The notes below the pieces were generated by a model. The model was not told the DNA's origin. It did not search any database and saw only the letters and a list, made by a program, of their open reading frames with translations. The translations under genes were made by a program, and so were the position numbers. 64,000 nucleotides of DNA from contig JAEZEJ010000047.1 of assembly GCA_023417775.1 (NCBI GenBank), positions 1-64,000 on the forward strand, given 5' to 3'. The first letter of the stretch is position 1, and each line of letters opens with the position of its first letter. Below, piece by piece: positions 41,636 through 51,273 of the stretch. This DNA is from Actinomycetes bacterium. GTDB taxonomy: Bacteria; Actinomycetota; Actinomycetes; Propionibacteriales; Nocardioidaceae.

Positions 41636-41641
41636 CGGAGC

Positions 41642-42553
41642 ATGACTTCGCCGCTCGTCTCGTCGTCCGCACCGTTCGGCCGGGTGTTGACCGCCATGGT
41701 CACGCCCTTCACGGCCGACGGCAAGCTCGACCTGGACGCGGCGCAGAAGGTGGCCTCGCATCTGGTCGATCTCGGCAATGACGGCATCGTGGTCTCCGGC
41801 ACCACCGGCGAGTCGCCGACCACGACCGTGGCCGAGGACGGCGAGTTGTTGCGTGCGGTGCTCGACGCGATCGGCGACCGCGCGACCGTCATCGCGGGGG
41901 TGGGCACCAATGACACCCGCCACTCGGTGGAGCTCGCGACGCAGGCCGCCGATGCCGGCGCGCATGGTCTGCTGCTGGTGACGCCCTACTACTCCAAGCC
42001 CCCGCAGCGAGGCTTCGTGATGCACGTCGAGGCGGTGGCGGCGGCCGGCGACGGCGCACCGATCATGCTGTACGACATCCCCGGCCGGACCGGCATCACG
42101 ATCGCCGAGGACACCTACCTGGCCCTCGACCGCATCGACGAGGTCGTCGCGGTCAAGGATGCCGTCGGCGACCTGGAGCGGGGTGCGTGGCTGCTGTCGA
42201 ACACCGGCCTCGCCCTCTACTCCGGTGACGACGCCCTCAACCTGGCCTGGCTGAGCGTCGGCGCGGCCGGTGTCGTGAGCGTCGTCGGCCATGCCGCTGC
42301 CGGGCACTACCGGGCGATGACCGATGCGGTCGACGCCGGGGACCTGGCCGAGGCCCGCCGCCTCAACCTCGAACTCGTGCCGCTGGTGCGAGCGATGATG
42401 ACCCATACGCAGGGAGCCATGACCGCCAAGATCGCGCTGCACCTGCGCGGTGTCCTCGATTCGCTCGTCGTGCGGCCTCCGTTGCCGCCGATCGAGGAGT
42501 CGGACATCGCGATCGTGCGCGAGGGTCTGGCCACGGCCGGCCTGCTCGACTGA
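41642..42553 (+). CDS. dapA: 4-hydroxy-tetrahydrodipicolinate synthase
   Basis: DapA condenses pyruvate with aspartate semialdehyde. The 303-residue TIM barrel has VLTAMVTPFTADGKLD, GIVVSGTTGESPTTT, the tyrosine region LLLVTPYYSKPPQRG, YDIPGRTG and the Schiff-base Lys172 in VVAVKDAVGD. dapA and dapB lie on either side of azlCD, thyA-folA and the cytosine locus. RNase J follows, a common pairing in Actinobacteria. Confidence 0.97.
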   Translation: MTSPLVSSSAPFGRVLTAMVTPFTADGKLDLDAAQKVASHLVDLGNDGIVVSGTTGESPTTTVAEDGELLRAVLDAIGDRATVIAGVGTNDTRHSVELATQAADAGAHGLLLVTPYYSKPPQRGFVMHVEAVAAAGDGAPIMLYDIPGRTGITIAEDTYLALDRIDEVVAVKDAVGDLERGAWLLSNTGLALYSGDDALNLAWLSVGAAGVVSVVGHAAAGHYRAMTDAVDAGDLAEARRLNLELVPLVRAMMTHTQGAMTAKIALHLRGVLDSLVVRPPLPPIEESDIAIVREGLATAGLLD

Positions 42554-42568
42554 TACGTGAGGAACTGG

Positions 42569-42646
42569 ATGACCGAGCGAACGATGGACATGGGCAGGGG
42601 TCGCGCAGTACGGGCGCCCCACGGCTTCGGGCAGGTGGTCCGATGA
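42569..42646 (+). CDS. Small upstream ORF overlapping rnj
   Basis: A 25-codon frame starts at ATG 42569 (GAGGAA about five bases upstream) and ends in a TGA that overlaps the rnj start (ATGA at 42643-42646). The peptide (starting MTERTMDMGRGRAV) has no known relative. Its stop-start overlap would couple it to rnj. Unlike the relay ORFs at 11265 and 39385 it does not overlap the gene before it, and it may be chance. Confidence 0.3.
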   Translation: MTERTMDMGRGRAVRAPHGFGQVVR

Positions 42647-44322
42647 GCCACATGCACACCGAGCTCGGCCCGCCGCCACCGCTCGCCCCGCAGGCGCTTC
42701 GTGTGCTCCCGCTGGGCGGTCTCGGCGAGATCGGCCGCAACATGACCGTCTTCGAGTTCGACGGCAAGCTGCTGATCGTCGACTGCGGGGTGCTCTTCCC
42801 CGAGGAGCAGCACCCGGGTGTCGATCTCATCCTCCCCGACTTCGGTCCGATCCGTGACCGGCTGGACGATGTCGTCGGCATCGTCCTCACACACGGGCAC
42901 GAGGACCACATCGGCGGTGTGCCGTATCTGCTGCGCGAACGCGGTGACATCCCGGTCATCGGCTCCAAGCTCACGCTCGCCCTCGTCGAGCCCAAGCTGA
43001 AGGAGCATCGTCTCAAGCAGGTGCCCAAGCACACCGTCTCCGAGGGCGATGTCATGTCCTTCGGCCCCTTCGAGTGCGAGTTCGTCGCAGTCAACCACTC
43101 GATCCCCGATGCCCTCGCGGTGGCGATCAAGACCCCCGCTGGGGTCGCGCTGCACACCGGCGACTTCAAGATGGATCAGCTGCCGCTGGACGGCCGGATC
43201 ACCGATCTGCGTGCCTTCGCCCGCTTGGGGGAGGCCGGAGTCGATCTCTTCCTCACCGACTCGACGAACTCCGATGTGCCCGGTTTCACGACCGCCGAGC
43301 GACAGATCACGCCGGCCATCGATGCCGTGTTCGCGCGCAGCAAGCAGCGGATCATCGTGGCCTCCTTCGCCTCGCACGTGCATCGCGTGCAGCAGGTCCT
43401 CGATGCCGCGGCCAAGCACGGTCGCAAGGTCGCCTATGTCGGGCGCTCGATGGTGCGCAATATGCAGATCGCGCGCGAGCTCGGCTATCTGCACGTGCCG
43501 GACGGCGTCGTCGTCGACAAGGTCGATGCGGCCCCGCCCGAGCGGATGGTTCTCATGTCCACCGGCTCGCAGGGCGAGCCGATGGCAGCGCTGTCCCGGA
43601 TCGCCAATCGCAGCCACCAGCAGGTGACGCTGGAGCCCGGGGACACTGTGCTGCTGGCCTCATCGTTGATCCCCGGCAATGAGAACGCGGTCTACCGGGT
43701 CATCGACGGTCTCACCAAGCTCGGCGCCAATGTCGTTCACAAGGGCAACGCCCTGGTCCACGTGTCCGGGCACGCGTCCGCCGGTGAGCTGCTCTACTGC
43801 TACAACATCGTCCGGCCGCAGAATGTGATGCCCGTGCATGGCGAGATCCGCCACCTGCACTCCAATGCCGCGCTCGCCGAGGCCACGGGCGTGCCGAATG
43901 TGATCCTCGCCGAGGACGGCTATGTCGTCGACCTCATCGACGGGCACGCGCAGATCGTGGGCGCGGTCGACTGCGGCTATGTCTACGTCGACGGTTCCTC
44001 GGTGGGCGACCTGACCGATTCCGAGCTCAAGGACCGGCGGGTGCTGGGCGAGGAGGGCTTCGTCTCAGTCGTCGTCGTCATCGACTCGACGAATGGCAAG
44101 ATCATCACGGGGCCGGATATCCACGCCCGTGGGCTCGCCGAGGATGACGCCGCCTTCGACGGCATCCGGCCGAAGCTCATCGCGGCGGTCGAGGACGCCC
44201 TGGGCGACGGCACCCGCGATCCTCGCCAGCTGCAGCAGGTCATGCGTCGGGTCGTCGGTTCCTATGCGGGCCGGACCTTGCGCCGTCGTCCGATGATCGT
44301 GCCGATCGTCCTCGAGGCCTGA
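42643..44322 (+). CDS. rnj: Ribonuclease J
   Basis: RNase J is a metallo-beta-lactamase-fold nuclease with endonuclease and 5'-exonuclease activity in mRNA decay and rRNA maturation. The 559-residue protein has the zinc motif LTHGHEDHIGGVPYLL, HTGDFKMDQLPLDG, the beta-CASP region (IIVASFASHVHRVQQVLDAA; STGSQGEPMAALSRIA) and PVHGEIRHLHSNAALA. It is close to dapA, and its start overlaps a small upstream frame. The large and intact frame gives no reason for doubt. Confidence 0.96.
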   Translation: MSHMHTELGPPPPLAPQALRVLPLGGLGEIGRNMTVFEFDGKLLIVDCGVLFPEEQHPGVDLILPDFGPIRDRLDDVVGIVLTHGHEDHIGGVPYLLRERGDIPVIGSKLTLALVEPKLKEHRLKQVPKHTVSEGDVMSFGPFECEFVAVNHSIPDALAVAIKTPAGVALHTGDFKMDQLPLDGRITDLRAFARLGEAGVDLFLTDSTNSDVPGFTTAERQITPAIDAVFARSKQRIIVASFASHVHRVQQVLDAAAKHGRKVAYVGRSMVRNMQIARELGYLHVPDGVVVDKVDAAPPERMVLMSTGSQGEPMAALSRIANRSHQQVTLEPGDTVLLASSLIPGNENAVYRVIDGLTKLGANVVHKGNALVHVSGHASAGELLYCYNIVRPQNVMPVHGEIRHLHSNAALAEATGVPNVILAEDGYVVDLIDGHAQIVGAVDCGYVYVDGSSVGDLTDSELKDRRVLGEEGFVSVVVVIDSTNGKIITGPDIHARGLAEDDAAFDGIRPKLIAAVEDALGDGTRDPRQLQQVMRRVVGSYAGRTLRRRPMIVPIVLEA

Positions 44323-44333
44323 CAACGGCCGAT

Positions 44334-44348
44334 CCGGTTCGTAACCGG
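44334..44348 (+). terminator. Small hairpin after rnj
   Basis: CCGGTT (44334-44339) and AACCGG (44343-44348) pair around CGT, with further G/C around them but no T run. A weak terminator candidate. Confidence 0.35.
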
Positions 44349-44436
44349 CCCCGTCACCACGCTTAACCTCGGCGAAACAGTCGCTCGTCACCCTGGTCGG
44401 GAGGCGGCCACGGGTGCCGTGCGGATCGGGGACGAG

Positions 44437-45153
44437 ATGACGAAGGCCACATTGGTGGTGTGTGCGCGCGGTGTGGAGACTCCCGCGGCGCGCGCCGCCC
44501 TGGCGGCGGTGGTGCACGGGGTGCGGCGCGGTGCGCGCGGACTGGAGGTCGTCGATGCCTTCGTCGGTCCCCAGCAGCCCGATGTCGCCGATGTCGTGGC
44601 GCAGATTCCCGGGCGCCGGCTGATCGTGCCGTTGACGCTCTGGCACGACGACGAGGTGGTGGCGCGGCTCCGCCATCTGTCCACGGCTCTACCCGGCATC
44701 ACGGTGACGGCGCCGATCGGCCCGGACTGGCTGCTGGCCGAGCTCGGTGTCCGTCGGCTGATCGAAGCGGGAGCGCGCCCGGACGACTCGATCGTGCTCG
44801 CGGCCGGCCCGGCGGGGTCCGCGCGGGCCGTCCGCGACATCGGCGCGGCGGCGCGGCTGCTGAGCGCCGTGTGGGGCGGTCGCGTGCACGTCGCGGCTGA
44901 TGCGGGCGGTCCGGCGCTGGCCGAGGCCATCGACATCGCCCGGGCTTATCAGCGGCGGGTGGTCGTCTCGATGTATGAACTGACGATGTCGCAGGCTGCG
45001 AGCGGAATCGGCCGTCTCGGTGCCGATGTGGTGACGGCTCCGTTGCTCAGCGCCGGCAACGGCGAGGCGGGAGTCGTCTCCTTGGTCCACGCTCGGGCCA
45101 CGGCGCGAGGCTCGTGGGTCCCGGTCGGCAGCGATCCCAGCCGCGGCGCCTGA
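44437..45153 (+). CDS. CbiX/sirohydrochlorin chelatase-like protein
   Basis: The 238-residue protein resembles two CbiX-type repeats: LVVCARGVETPAARAALAAVVHGV with FVGPQQPDVADVV, and a second half with VHVAADAGGPALAEAI. The canonical active-site histidines of short-chain cobalt/iron chelatases are not clearly present (the usual HGS start is replaced by ARGVE), so metal insertion is doubtful. ATG 44437 has GGGGA upstream; GTG 44419 is an alternative. Such genes are often found beside siroheme or cobalamin genes, but none is nearby here. Confidence 0.65.
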   Translation: MTKATLVVCARGVETPAARAALAAVVHGVRRGARGLEVVDAFVGPQQPDVADVVAQIPGRRLIVPLTLWHDDEVVARLRHLSTALPGITVTAPIGPDWLLAELGVRRLIEAGARPDDSIVLAAGPAGSARAVRDIGAAARLLSAVWGGRVHVAADAGGPALAEAIDIARAYQRRVVVSMYELTMSQAASGIGRLGADVVTAPLLSAGNGEAGVVSLVHARATARGSWVPVGSDPSRGA

Positions 45154-45214
45154 ACCGGCCCCACCGTCCCGGGGGAGGGGAGTGTCGGAGCCGGACAACC
45201 CTCGAGTGGTGGTT

Positions 45215-45220
45215 TAGCCT
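45215..45220 (+). promoter_or_regulatory. Predicted leaderless -10 of ftsK
   Basis: TAGCCT, six bases (TGGAGC) and ATG 45227; no ribosome binding site is visible. Confidence 0.55.
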
Positions 45221-45226
45221 TGGAGC

Positions 45227-47737
45227 ATGGCGACCCGAACGTCTTCCCCGTCGCAGAAGCGACCGTCCGGAGGCCAGGCCCGTAAGAAGCCCGCGGCGAA
45301 GAAGAAGCCGCAGGCGCGCAAGCCTGCGCCCAAGTCCGCTGCGCGTTCCGGCCCCAGTCCGGCCGGCACCGCTGTGCAGGCGGTGGGGCGCGGTGTCCGT
45401 GCGGTCTGGTCCGGTGTCGCCGGAGCTACCGGGGCGGTCACCCGGAGCATCGGCACCGGAGCCAAGGACCTCGATCCGGCTCAGCGTCGCGACGGGGTCG
45501 GCTTCGCGATCCTCGCCCTCGCGATCGTGACGGCGGCGGCGGTGTGGTGGGACGTCTCAGGGGCCGTCGGCCGGGGAGTCCGCCAGGCCGCGACCGGCAC
45601 GGTGGGGCTGCTCGCCTGGGCGATCCCGATCGTCCTGGCGGTCATCGCCTGGCGCACGCTGCGTCATCCCGATCGCAACGGCCCGGTGGGCCGGCAGGTG
45701 ATCGGATGGAGCGCGATCTGCGGCGGCGTCCTCGGGCTCGTGCACCTCGCCCACGATGTCCCGCGCCCCAGCGACACCGCCGGGGCGATGGGCGAGGCCG
45801 GGGGAGCCATCGGGTTCCTCTTCTCGGCGATCCTCATCGACCTGCTCAAGAGCCCCTTCGTGGTGGCTCCTCTGCTGGTCCTGCTGACCCTCTTCGGCGT
45901 GCTGGTCGTCACCGGGACGCCCCTGTACGCCGTGCCGGACCGACTGCGGGCGGCACGAGACCGCCTGCTCGGCCGGCACCGCGATGCGCCGGAGGAGGGT
46001 GTCGCGGACGATGTCCCGGCGACGCCCGCCCGCAAGCGCCATCCGCGCACCACCTTCGACGCCGCCGAGGACGAGCCCTTCGACAACCCTCTCGTCGAGG
46101 GCCCCTCGGAGCCCGATGCCATCGACATCGCCGCCTCCCACGATGCCGAGGATGTATCGCTCCCCGAGCCGATCGTGGCGGACGACGAGCCCGCGGCCGC
46201 CGCACCGTCGGCCCCGCCCAAGCCGATCGAGCCCATCCCGGTGCGTGCCGAGCAGCTCGCGCTCTCCGGCGATATCGTCTACACCCTCCCCGATCCAGGG
46301 GCCCTGCGTGAGGGCACGCCGCCCAAGGCGCGCACGTCGGCCTCCGATGCGGTCGTCGACCGGCTCACCGAGGTCCTCGAGCAGTTCAAGATCGACGCCA
46401 CGGTCACCGGTTACACCCGTGGCCCGACCGTCACGCGCTACGAGGTCGAGCTCGGACCTGCGGTCAAGGTCGAGAAGGTCACTGCGCTCAGCAAGAACAT
46501 CTCCTATGCGGTCGCCTCGAACGAGGTGCGGATCCTCAGTCCGATCCCGGGCAAGTCGGCCATCGGCATCGAGATCCCGAATGTCGACAAGGAGATGGTC
46601 TCCCTCGGAGATGTGCTGCGCTCGAACAGGGCACGCAGCGACCATCACCCGATGGTCATCGGTCTCGGCAAGGATGTCGAGGGCGGCTTCGTGCTGGCGA
46701 ACCTGGCCAAGATGCCGCACCTGCTGGTGGCCGGCGCCACCGGCTCGGGTAAGTCGAGCTTCGTGAACTCGATGATCAGCTCACTGCTGATGCGGGCGAC
46801 CCCGGACGAGGTCCGGATGATCCTCGTCGACCCGAAGCGGGTCGAGCTGACCGCCTACGAGGGCATCCCGCACCTGATCACACCGATCATCACCAATCCG
46901 AAGAAGGCGGCGGAGGCGCTGCAGTGGGTCGTGCGCGAGATGGATCTGCGCTATGACGATCTCGCGGCCTTCGGCTATCGGCATATCGATGATTTCAACA
47001 AGGCCGTCACCTCCGGCAAGCTGCAGGCCCCGCCGGGGAGCGAGCGGGTGCTCGCCCCGTATCCGTATCTGCTGGTAGTCGTCGACGAGCTCGCCGACCT
47101 CATGATGGTCGCTCCCCGCGATGTCGAGGACGCGATCGTGCGCATCACCCAGCTGGCGCGTGCCGCGGGCATCCACCTGGTGCTCGCCACGCAGCGTCCG
47201 AGCGTGGATGTGGTCACCGGTCTGATCAAGGCGAATGTCCCGAGCCGGCTGGCCTTCGCCACCAGCTCCCTCGCCGACAGCCGGGTCATCCTCGACCAGC
47301 CGGGTGCGGAGAAGCTGGTCGGGCAGGGCGACGGCCTGTTCCTGCCGATGGGTGCCAACAAGGCGATGCGCATGCAGGGCGCGTGGATCAACGAGAGCGA
47401 GATCCAGGCGCTGGTCGAGCACTGCAAGGAGCAGCTGAAGCCCTCCTACCGCGAGGACGTCACGGTTCCGCAGCAGGCCAAGCGCGAGCTGGACGACGAC
47501 ATCGGCGATGACATGGATCTGGTGCTGCAGGCCGTGGAGCTGGTGGTCAACACCCAGTTCGGCTCGACATCGATGCTGCAGCGCAAGCTGCGAGTCGGCT
47601 TCGCCAAGGCCGGTCGCCTCATGGACATCCTGGAGAGTCGTGCCGTGGTCGGGCCCAGCGAGGGCTCCAAGGCGCGTGATGTCCTGGTCAAGCCGGATGA
47701 CCTGCCGGACATGCTCGCCAGCATCCAGGCGGGCTGA
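45227..47737 (+). CDS. ftsK: DNA translocase FtsK/SpoIIIE
   Basis: FtsK pumps chromosomal DNA at the division septum. The 836-residue protein begins with a very basic, Lys/Ala-rich tail, then four membrane spans (about residues 85-235), a linker, and the motor with Walker A G503-ATGSGKSS, ILVDPKRVELTAYEGIPHL, the Walker B region LLVVVDELADLMM and LATQRPSVDVVTG. A C-terminal gamma domain (LQAVELVVNTQFGSTSMLQRKLRVGFAKAGRLMDILE) should read KOPS-type sequences. It starts as a leaderless message. Confidence 0.96.
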   Translation: MATRTSSPSQKRPSGGQARKKPAAKKKPQARKPAPKSAARSGPSPAGTAVQAVGRGVRAVWSGVAGATGAVTRSIGTGAKDLDPAQRRDGVGFAILALAIVTAAAVWWDVSGAVGRGVRQAATGTVGLLAWAIPIVLAVIAWRTLRHPDRNGPVGRQVIGWSAICGGVLGLVHLAHDVPRPSDTAGAMGEAGGAIGFLFSAILIDLLKSPFVVAPLLVLLTLFGVLVVTGTPLYAVPDRLRAARDRLLGRHRDAPEEGVADDVPATPARKRHPRTTFDAAEDEPFDNPLVEGPSEPDAIDIAASHDAEDVSLPEPIVADDEPAAAAPSAPPKPIEPIPVRAEQLALSGDIVYTLPDPGALREGTPPKARTSASDAVVDRLTEVLEQFKIDATVTGYTRGPTVTRYEVELGPAVKVEKVTALSKNISYAVASNEVRILSPIPGKSAIGIEIPNVDKEMVSLGDVLRSNRARSDHHPMVIGLGKDVEGGFVLANLAKMPHLLVAGATGSGKSSFVNSMISSLLMRATPDEVRMILVDPKRVELTAYEGIPHLITPIITNPKKAAEALQWVVREMDLRYDDLAAFGYRHIDDFNKAVTSGKLQAPPGSERVLAPYPYLLVVVDELADLMMVAPRDVEDAIVRITQLARAAGIHLVLATQRPSVDVVTGLIKANVPSRLAFATSSLADSRVILDQPGAEKLVGQGDGLFLPMGANKAMRMQGAWINESEIQALVEHCKEQLKPSYREDVTVPQQAKRELDDDIGDDMDLVLQAVELVVNTQFGSTSMLQRKLRVGFAKAGRLMDILESRAVVGPSEGSKARDVLVKPDDLPDMLASIQAG

Positions 47738-47793
47738 GTCCTCGCGAGCACCGGTGGCGTCGGCGGCTTCCGCCGTGCCTCATACTGAAGAGC

Positions 47794-48399
47794 ATGACCG
47801 AGACCGATGGTGCGCCGCCGAGCAACCTCAACATCGCCAATGTGTTGACGGTGATCCGGATCCTCGGCGTCCCGCTGTTCGGCTGGCTGCTGTTGGTCGA
47901 CGGCGGGCAGAGCGAGCAGCTGCGGATCTGGTCGTGGGTGGCCTTCGTGCTGTTGATGGCGACCGACAAGGTCGATGGCGATCTCGCCCGTAAGCACGGC
48001 CTCGTCACCGATTTCGGCAAGATCGCCGATCCGATCGCCGACAAGGCCCTCACCGGCATGGCCTTCGTCGGGTTGGCCGTGATCTTCGATCATTGGCTGT
48101 TCTGGACGGTCACGATTCTCATGCTCGTGCGCGAGTGGGGGATCACCCTCATGCGGTTCTTCATGGTGCGCCGCGGGGTCGTGATGCCGGCGAGCCGGGG
48201 CGGCAAGCTCAAGACCGTGCTGCAGGCCTTCGCCATCGGCGGCTATCTGCTGCCCTTCGAGCTCTGGGACAATCTGGTCTCGGATCTCCTGCGGTGGCTG
48301 ACGCACGGGCTGATGGCGGCCACGGTGCTCGTCACCCTCGTGACCGGCGTGCAGTACGTCGTCGAGGCGCGCCGACTGGCCCGGGCTCCGGCGCGATGA
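47794..48399 (+). CDS. pgsA: CDP-diacylglycerol-glycerol-3-phosphate 3-phosphatidyltransferase
   Basis: PgsA makes phosphatidylglycerophosphate from CDP-diacylglycerol, the product of CdsA. The 201-residue protein has several membrane spans and the CDP-alcohol motif D-x2-DG-x2-AR-x8-G-x3-D-x3-D (DKVDGDLARKHGLVTDFGKIADPIAD). CATACT ends seven bases before ATG 47794. It overlaps cinA by ATGA, the usual actinobacterial pgsA-cinA-clgR order. Phosphatidylinositol-phosphate synthase is a related alternative, but the context supports PgsA. Confidence 0.93.
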   Translation: MTETDGAPPSNLNIANVLTVIRILGVPLFGWLLLVDGGQSEQLRIWSWVAFVLLMATDKVDGDLARKHGLVTDFGKIADPIADKALTGMAFVGLAVIFDHWLFWTVTILMLVREWGITLMRFFMVRRGVVMPASRGGKLKTVLQAFAIGGYLLPFELWDNLVSDLLRWLTHGLMAATVLVTLVTGVQYVVEARRLARAPAR

Positions 48400-48884
48400 G
48401 CGCCGAGCGGATCATCGCGACATTGACCGCCTCGGGCCAGCAGGTGGCGGTCGCCGAGTCGCTCACCGGGGGCCTGCTCTGTGCCGCCCTCATCGATCCG
48501 CCGGGAGCCTCGGTGGTCGTCCGGGGAGGGATCGTCGCCTATCGACCTGAGATGAAGTCCAGACTGCTCGGCGTCTCGGCGGAGCTGATCGAGGAGCGCG
48601 GCACGGTGTGCGCCGAGGTCGCGACCTCGCTGGCCCGAGGGGTGCGCGATCGGATGGACGCCGACTGGGGTGTGGGGACCACGGGCGTCGCCGGCCCCGG
48701 TCCATCGGAGGGGCGGTCGCAGGGGACGGTCTTCGTCGCCGTGATCGGCCCGGACGGTGTCGCCGTGGCAGAGGAGCTGCAGCTGGCGGGGGACCGGTCG
48801 CAGGTCCGTTCGGGGGCGGTGGACGCGGCGCTGTCGCTGCTGGACGCTAGGCTGAGGGAACACACGGAGCAGCATCCGCGTTGA
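48396..48884 (+). CDS. cinA: CinA C-terminal domain protein / NMN amidase
   Basis: The 162-residue protein is the stand-alone CinA C-terminal (PncC) domain: VAVAESLTGGLLCAALIDPPGASVVVRGGIVAY, SAELIEERGTVCAEVATSLARGVR and GVGTTGVAGPGPSEGRSQGTVFVAV. It removes the amide from nicotinamide mononucleotide in NAD recycling; the N-terminal pyrophosphatase domain of full CinA is absent. It overlaps pgsA (ATGA). Confidence 0.93.
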   Translation: MSAERIIATLTASGQQVAVAESLTGGLLCAALIDPPGASVVVRGGIVAYRPEMKSRLLGVSAELIEERGTVCAEVATSLARGVRDRMDADWGVGTTGVAGPGPSEGRSQGTVFVAVIGPDGVAVAEELQLAGDRSQVRSGAVDAALSLLDARLREHTEQHPR

Positions 48885-48915
48885 CCACAGACGAGAACCA
48901 CGTCAGGAGGAGCAC

Positions 48916-49212
48916 ATGATCACGATGCGACAGCTCGTCGGCGAAGTGCTCCGCGCGCGCCGGCTGGCCCAGGGGCTCACCCTCCGCGATGTCTCGGCAC
49001 GCGCCCGCGTGAGCCTGGGATACATCTCGGAGATCGAGCGGGGACAGAAGGAGCCGAGCTCGGAGCTGCTGGCCGCCCTCGCCGCCGCCCTGGAGATGCC
49101 GCTCAGCAAGGTCCTGCTCGATGTCAGCTCTCTCATGGAGATCGAGGAGGCCGCCGAGCTGGCCACGGTCTCGAGCATCGCCCCGGCCGAGGTCGAGGTC
49201 TCCGCGGCCTGA
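48916..49212 (+). CDS. clgR: ClgR-type XRE transcriptional regulator
   Basis: The 98-residue protein has one helix-turn-helix (LTLRDVSARARVSLGYISEIERGQKEPSSELLAALAAALEMPL), the ClgR/Rv2745c pattern. ClgR activates clp protease and other stress genes in Corynebacterium, Streptomyces and mycobacteria. ATG 48916 has CAGGAGGAG upstream. It is linked to pgsA-cinA and recA as in most Actinobacteria, and its stop overlaps the DUF3046 gene (TGATG). Confidence 0.92.
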   Translation: MITMRQLVGEVLRARRLAQGLTLRDVSARARVSLGYISEIERGQKEPSSELLAALAAALEMPLSKVLLDVSSLMEIEEAAELATVSSIAPAEVEVSAA

Positions 49213-49406
49213 TGCGCCACAGCGAGTTCTGGGCGCGGATGGAACAGCATCTGGGGGACGCCTATGCGGCGTCCTGGGCGTCGCAGCAGGCGATCGCCGA
49301 TCTCGATGGCCGCACCGTCGATGAAGCCCTCGATGCCGGCGTGCCGCCCCAACGGGTCTGGCGTGCCGTCCACGGTGTGCTCGAACTCCCTGCCTCGGAG
49401 CGCTGA
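49212..49406 (+). CDS. DUF3046 protein
   Basis: This 64-residue protein (RHSEFWARMEQHLGDAYAASWASQQAIADLDGRTVDEALDAGV...PQRVWRAVHGVLELP) is a member of the actinobacterial DUF3046 family that sits between clgR and recA. It is coupled to clgR by TGATG. Its function is unknown. Confidence 0.9.
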   Translation: MRHSEFWARMEQHLGDAYAASWASQQAIADLDGRTVDEALDAGVPPQRVWRAVHGVLELPASER

Positions 49407-49516
49407 GCGATGCTCCAGCCATGTCGGACCGTGCCGGATCCGGTCGATGCACGTGGTCTGGCGGGGTTCTGGCGGCAGACGCTCGTGATCGTCGCCTGAC
49501 GGCGTGTCGCCCCCGA

Positions 49517-49532
49517 TCGAACAGATGTTCGG
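49517..49532. promoter_or_regulatory. LexA (SOS) box of recA
   Basis: TCGAACAGATGTTCGG contains the perfect 14-base palindrome CGAACAGATGTTCG, matching the Gram-positive LexA site CGAAC-N4-GTTCG. TAGGCT at 49534-49539 directly after it is a good -10, so LexA bound here would block recA transcription. A leader of about 120 bases follows. Confidence 0.9.
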
Positions 49533-49665
49533 CTAGGCTGTGTTCCACAGGCTGGACGAGGAAGAACGGTATCCACAGACGAGTCGATGAGGCTCACGAA
49601 TGTCAGTGGGTTCTTCTACCGTCGAAGATGGCCCGCCACCCACGACACAGAACAGGACCCGCCTC

Positions 49666-50750
<1,085 letters not shown>

Positions 50751-50751
<1 letters not shown>

Positions 50752-51266
50752 TGGCTCCCCGGACGGCCGAGGGGCTGACGGGCATCGAGCTGGAGGAGTT
50801 CGCTCGAACGGTGGCACTGGATCGGTTGACTGACCGCGACCGCAGCCGTTCCGATCTCGCCGGTGCGATGGCCAAGAAGGCGGTGCCCGAGGAGGTGGCC
50901 GCGGCGGTCCTCGACCGCCTCGAAGCGGTCGGCCTGGTCGACGACGAGCGTTTCGCCCGGACATGGGTCGAGTCCCGGCAACGGGTCAAGGGGCTCGCTC
51001 GTCCGGCGCTGGCCGTCGAGCTGCGACGCCATGGCATCGATGAGGAGCTGGCCCGAGCGGTCCTCGACGAGCAGGTCCAGGCTGAGGACGAGCGCGAGGC
51101 GGCGCGGCGTCTGGTCCGGGGGCGGTTGCCGCGCCTGCAGGGCCTCGACTCATCGGTGCAGTTGCGCCGGCTCGCCGGTTTCCTCGCGCGTAAGGGCTAC
51201 TCCTCCGCGGTGGCATTCGAGGTCGTGCGCGAGGAGCTGGCCGCCGACGCCGAGCAGTTCGAGTGA
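50751..51266 (+). CDS. recX: Regulatory protein RecX
   Basis: RecX binds and restrains RecA filaments. The 171-residue helical protein has the tandem three-helix repeats (ARTVALDRLTDRDRSRSDLAGAMAKKAVPEEVAAAVLDRLEAVGLVDDERFARTWVESR). It overlaps recA (TGATG) and is therefore SOS-induced with it. The length is normal. Confidence 0.93.
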
Positions 51267-51273
51267 TCCGAGC

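Noticed and set aside
49600..49665. Upstream in-frame ATG 49600 for recA
   Set aside because: It would add 22 residues with no family support, has no ribosome binding site, and ATG 49666 gives the normal RecA N-terminus.
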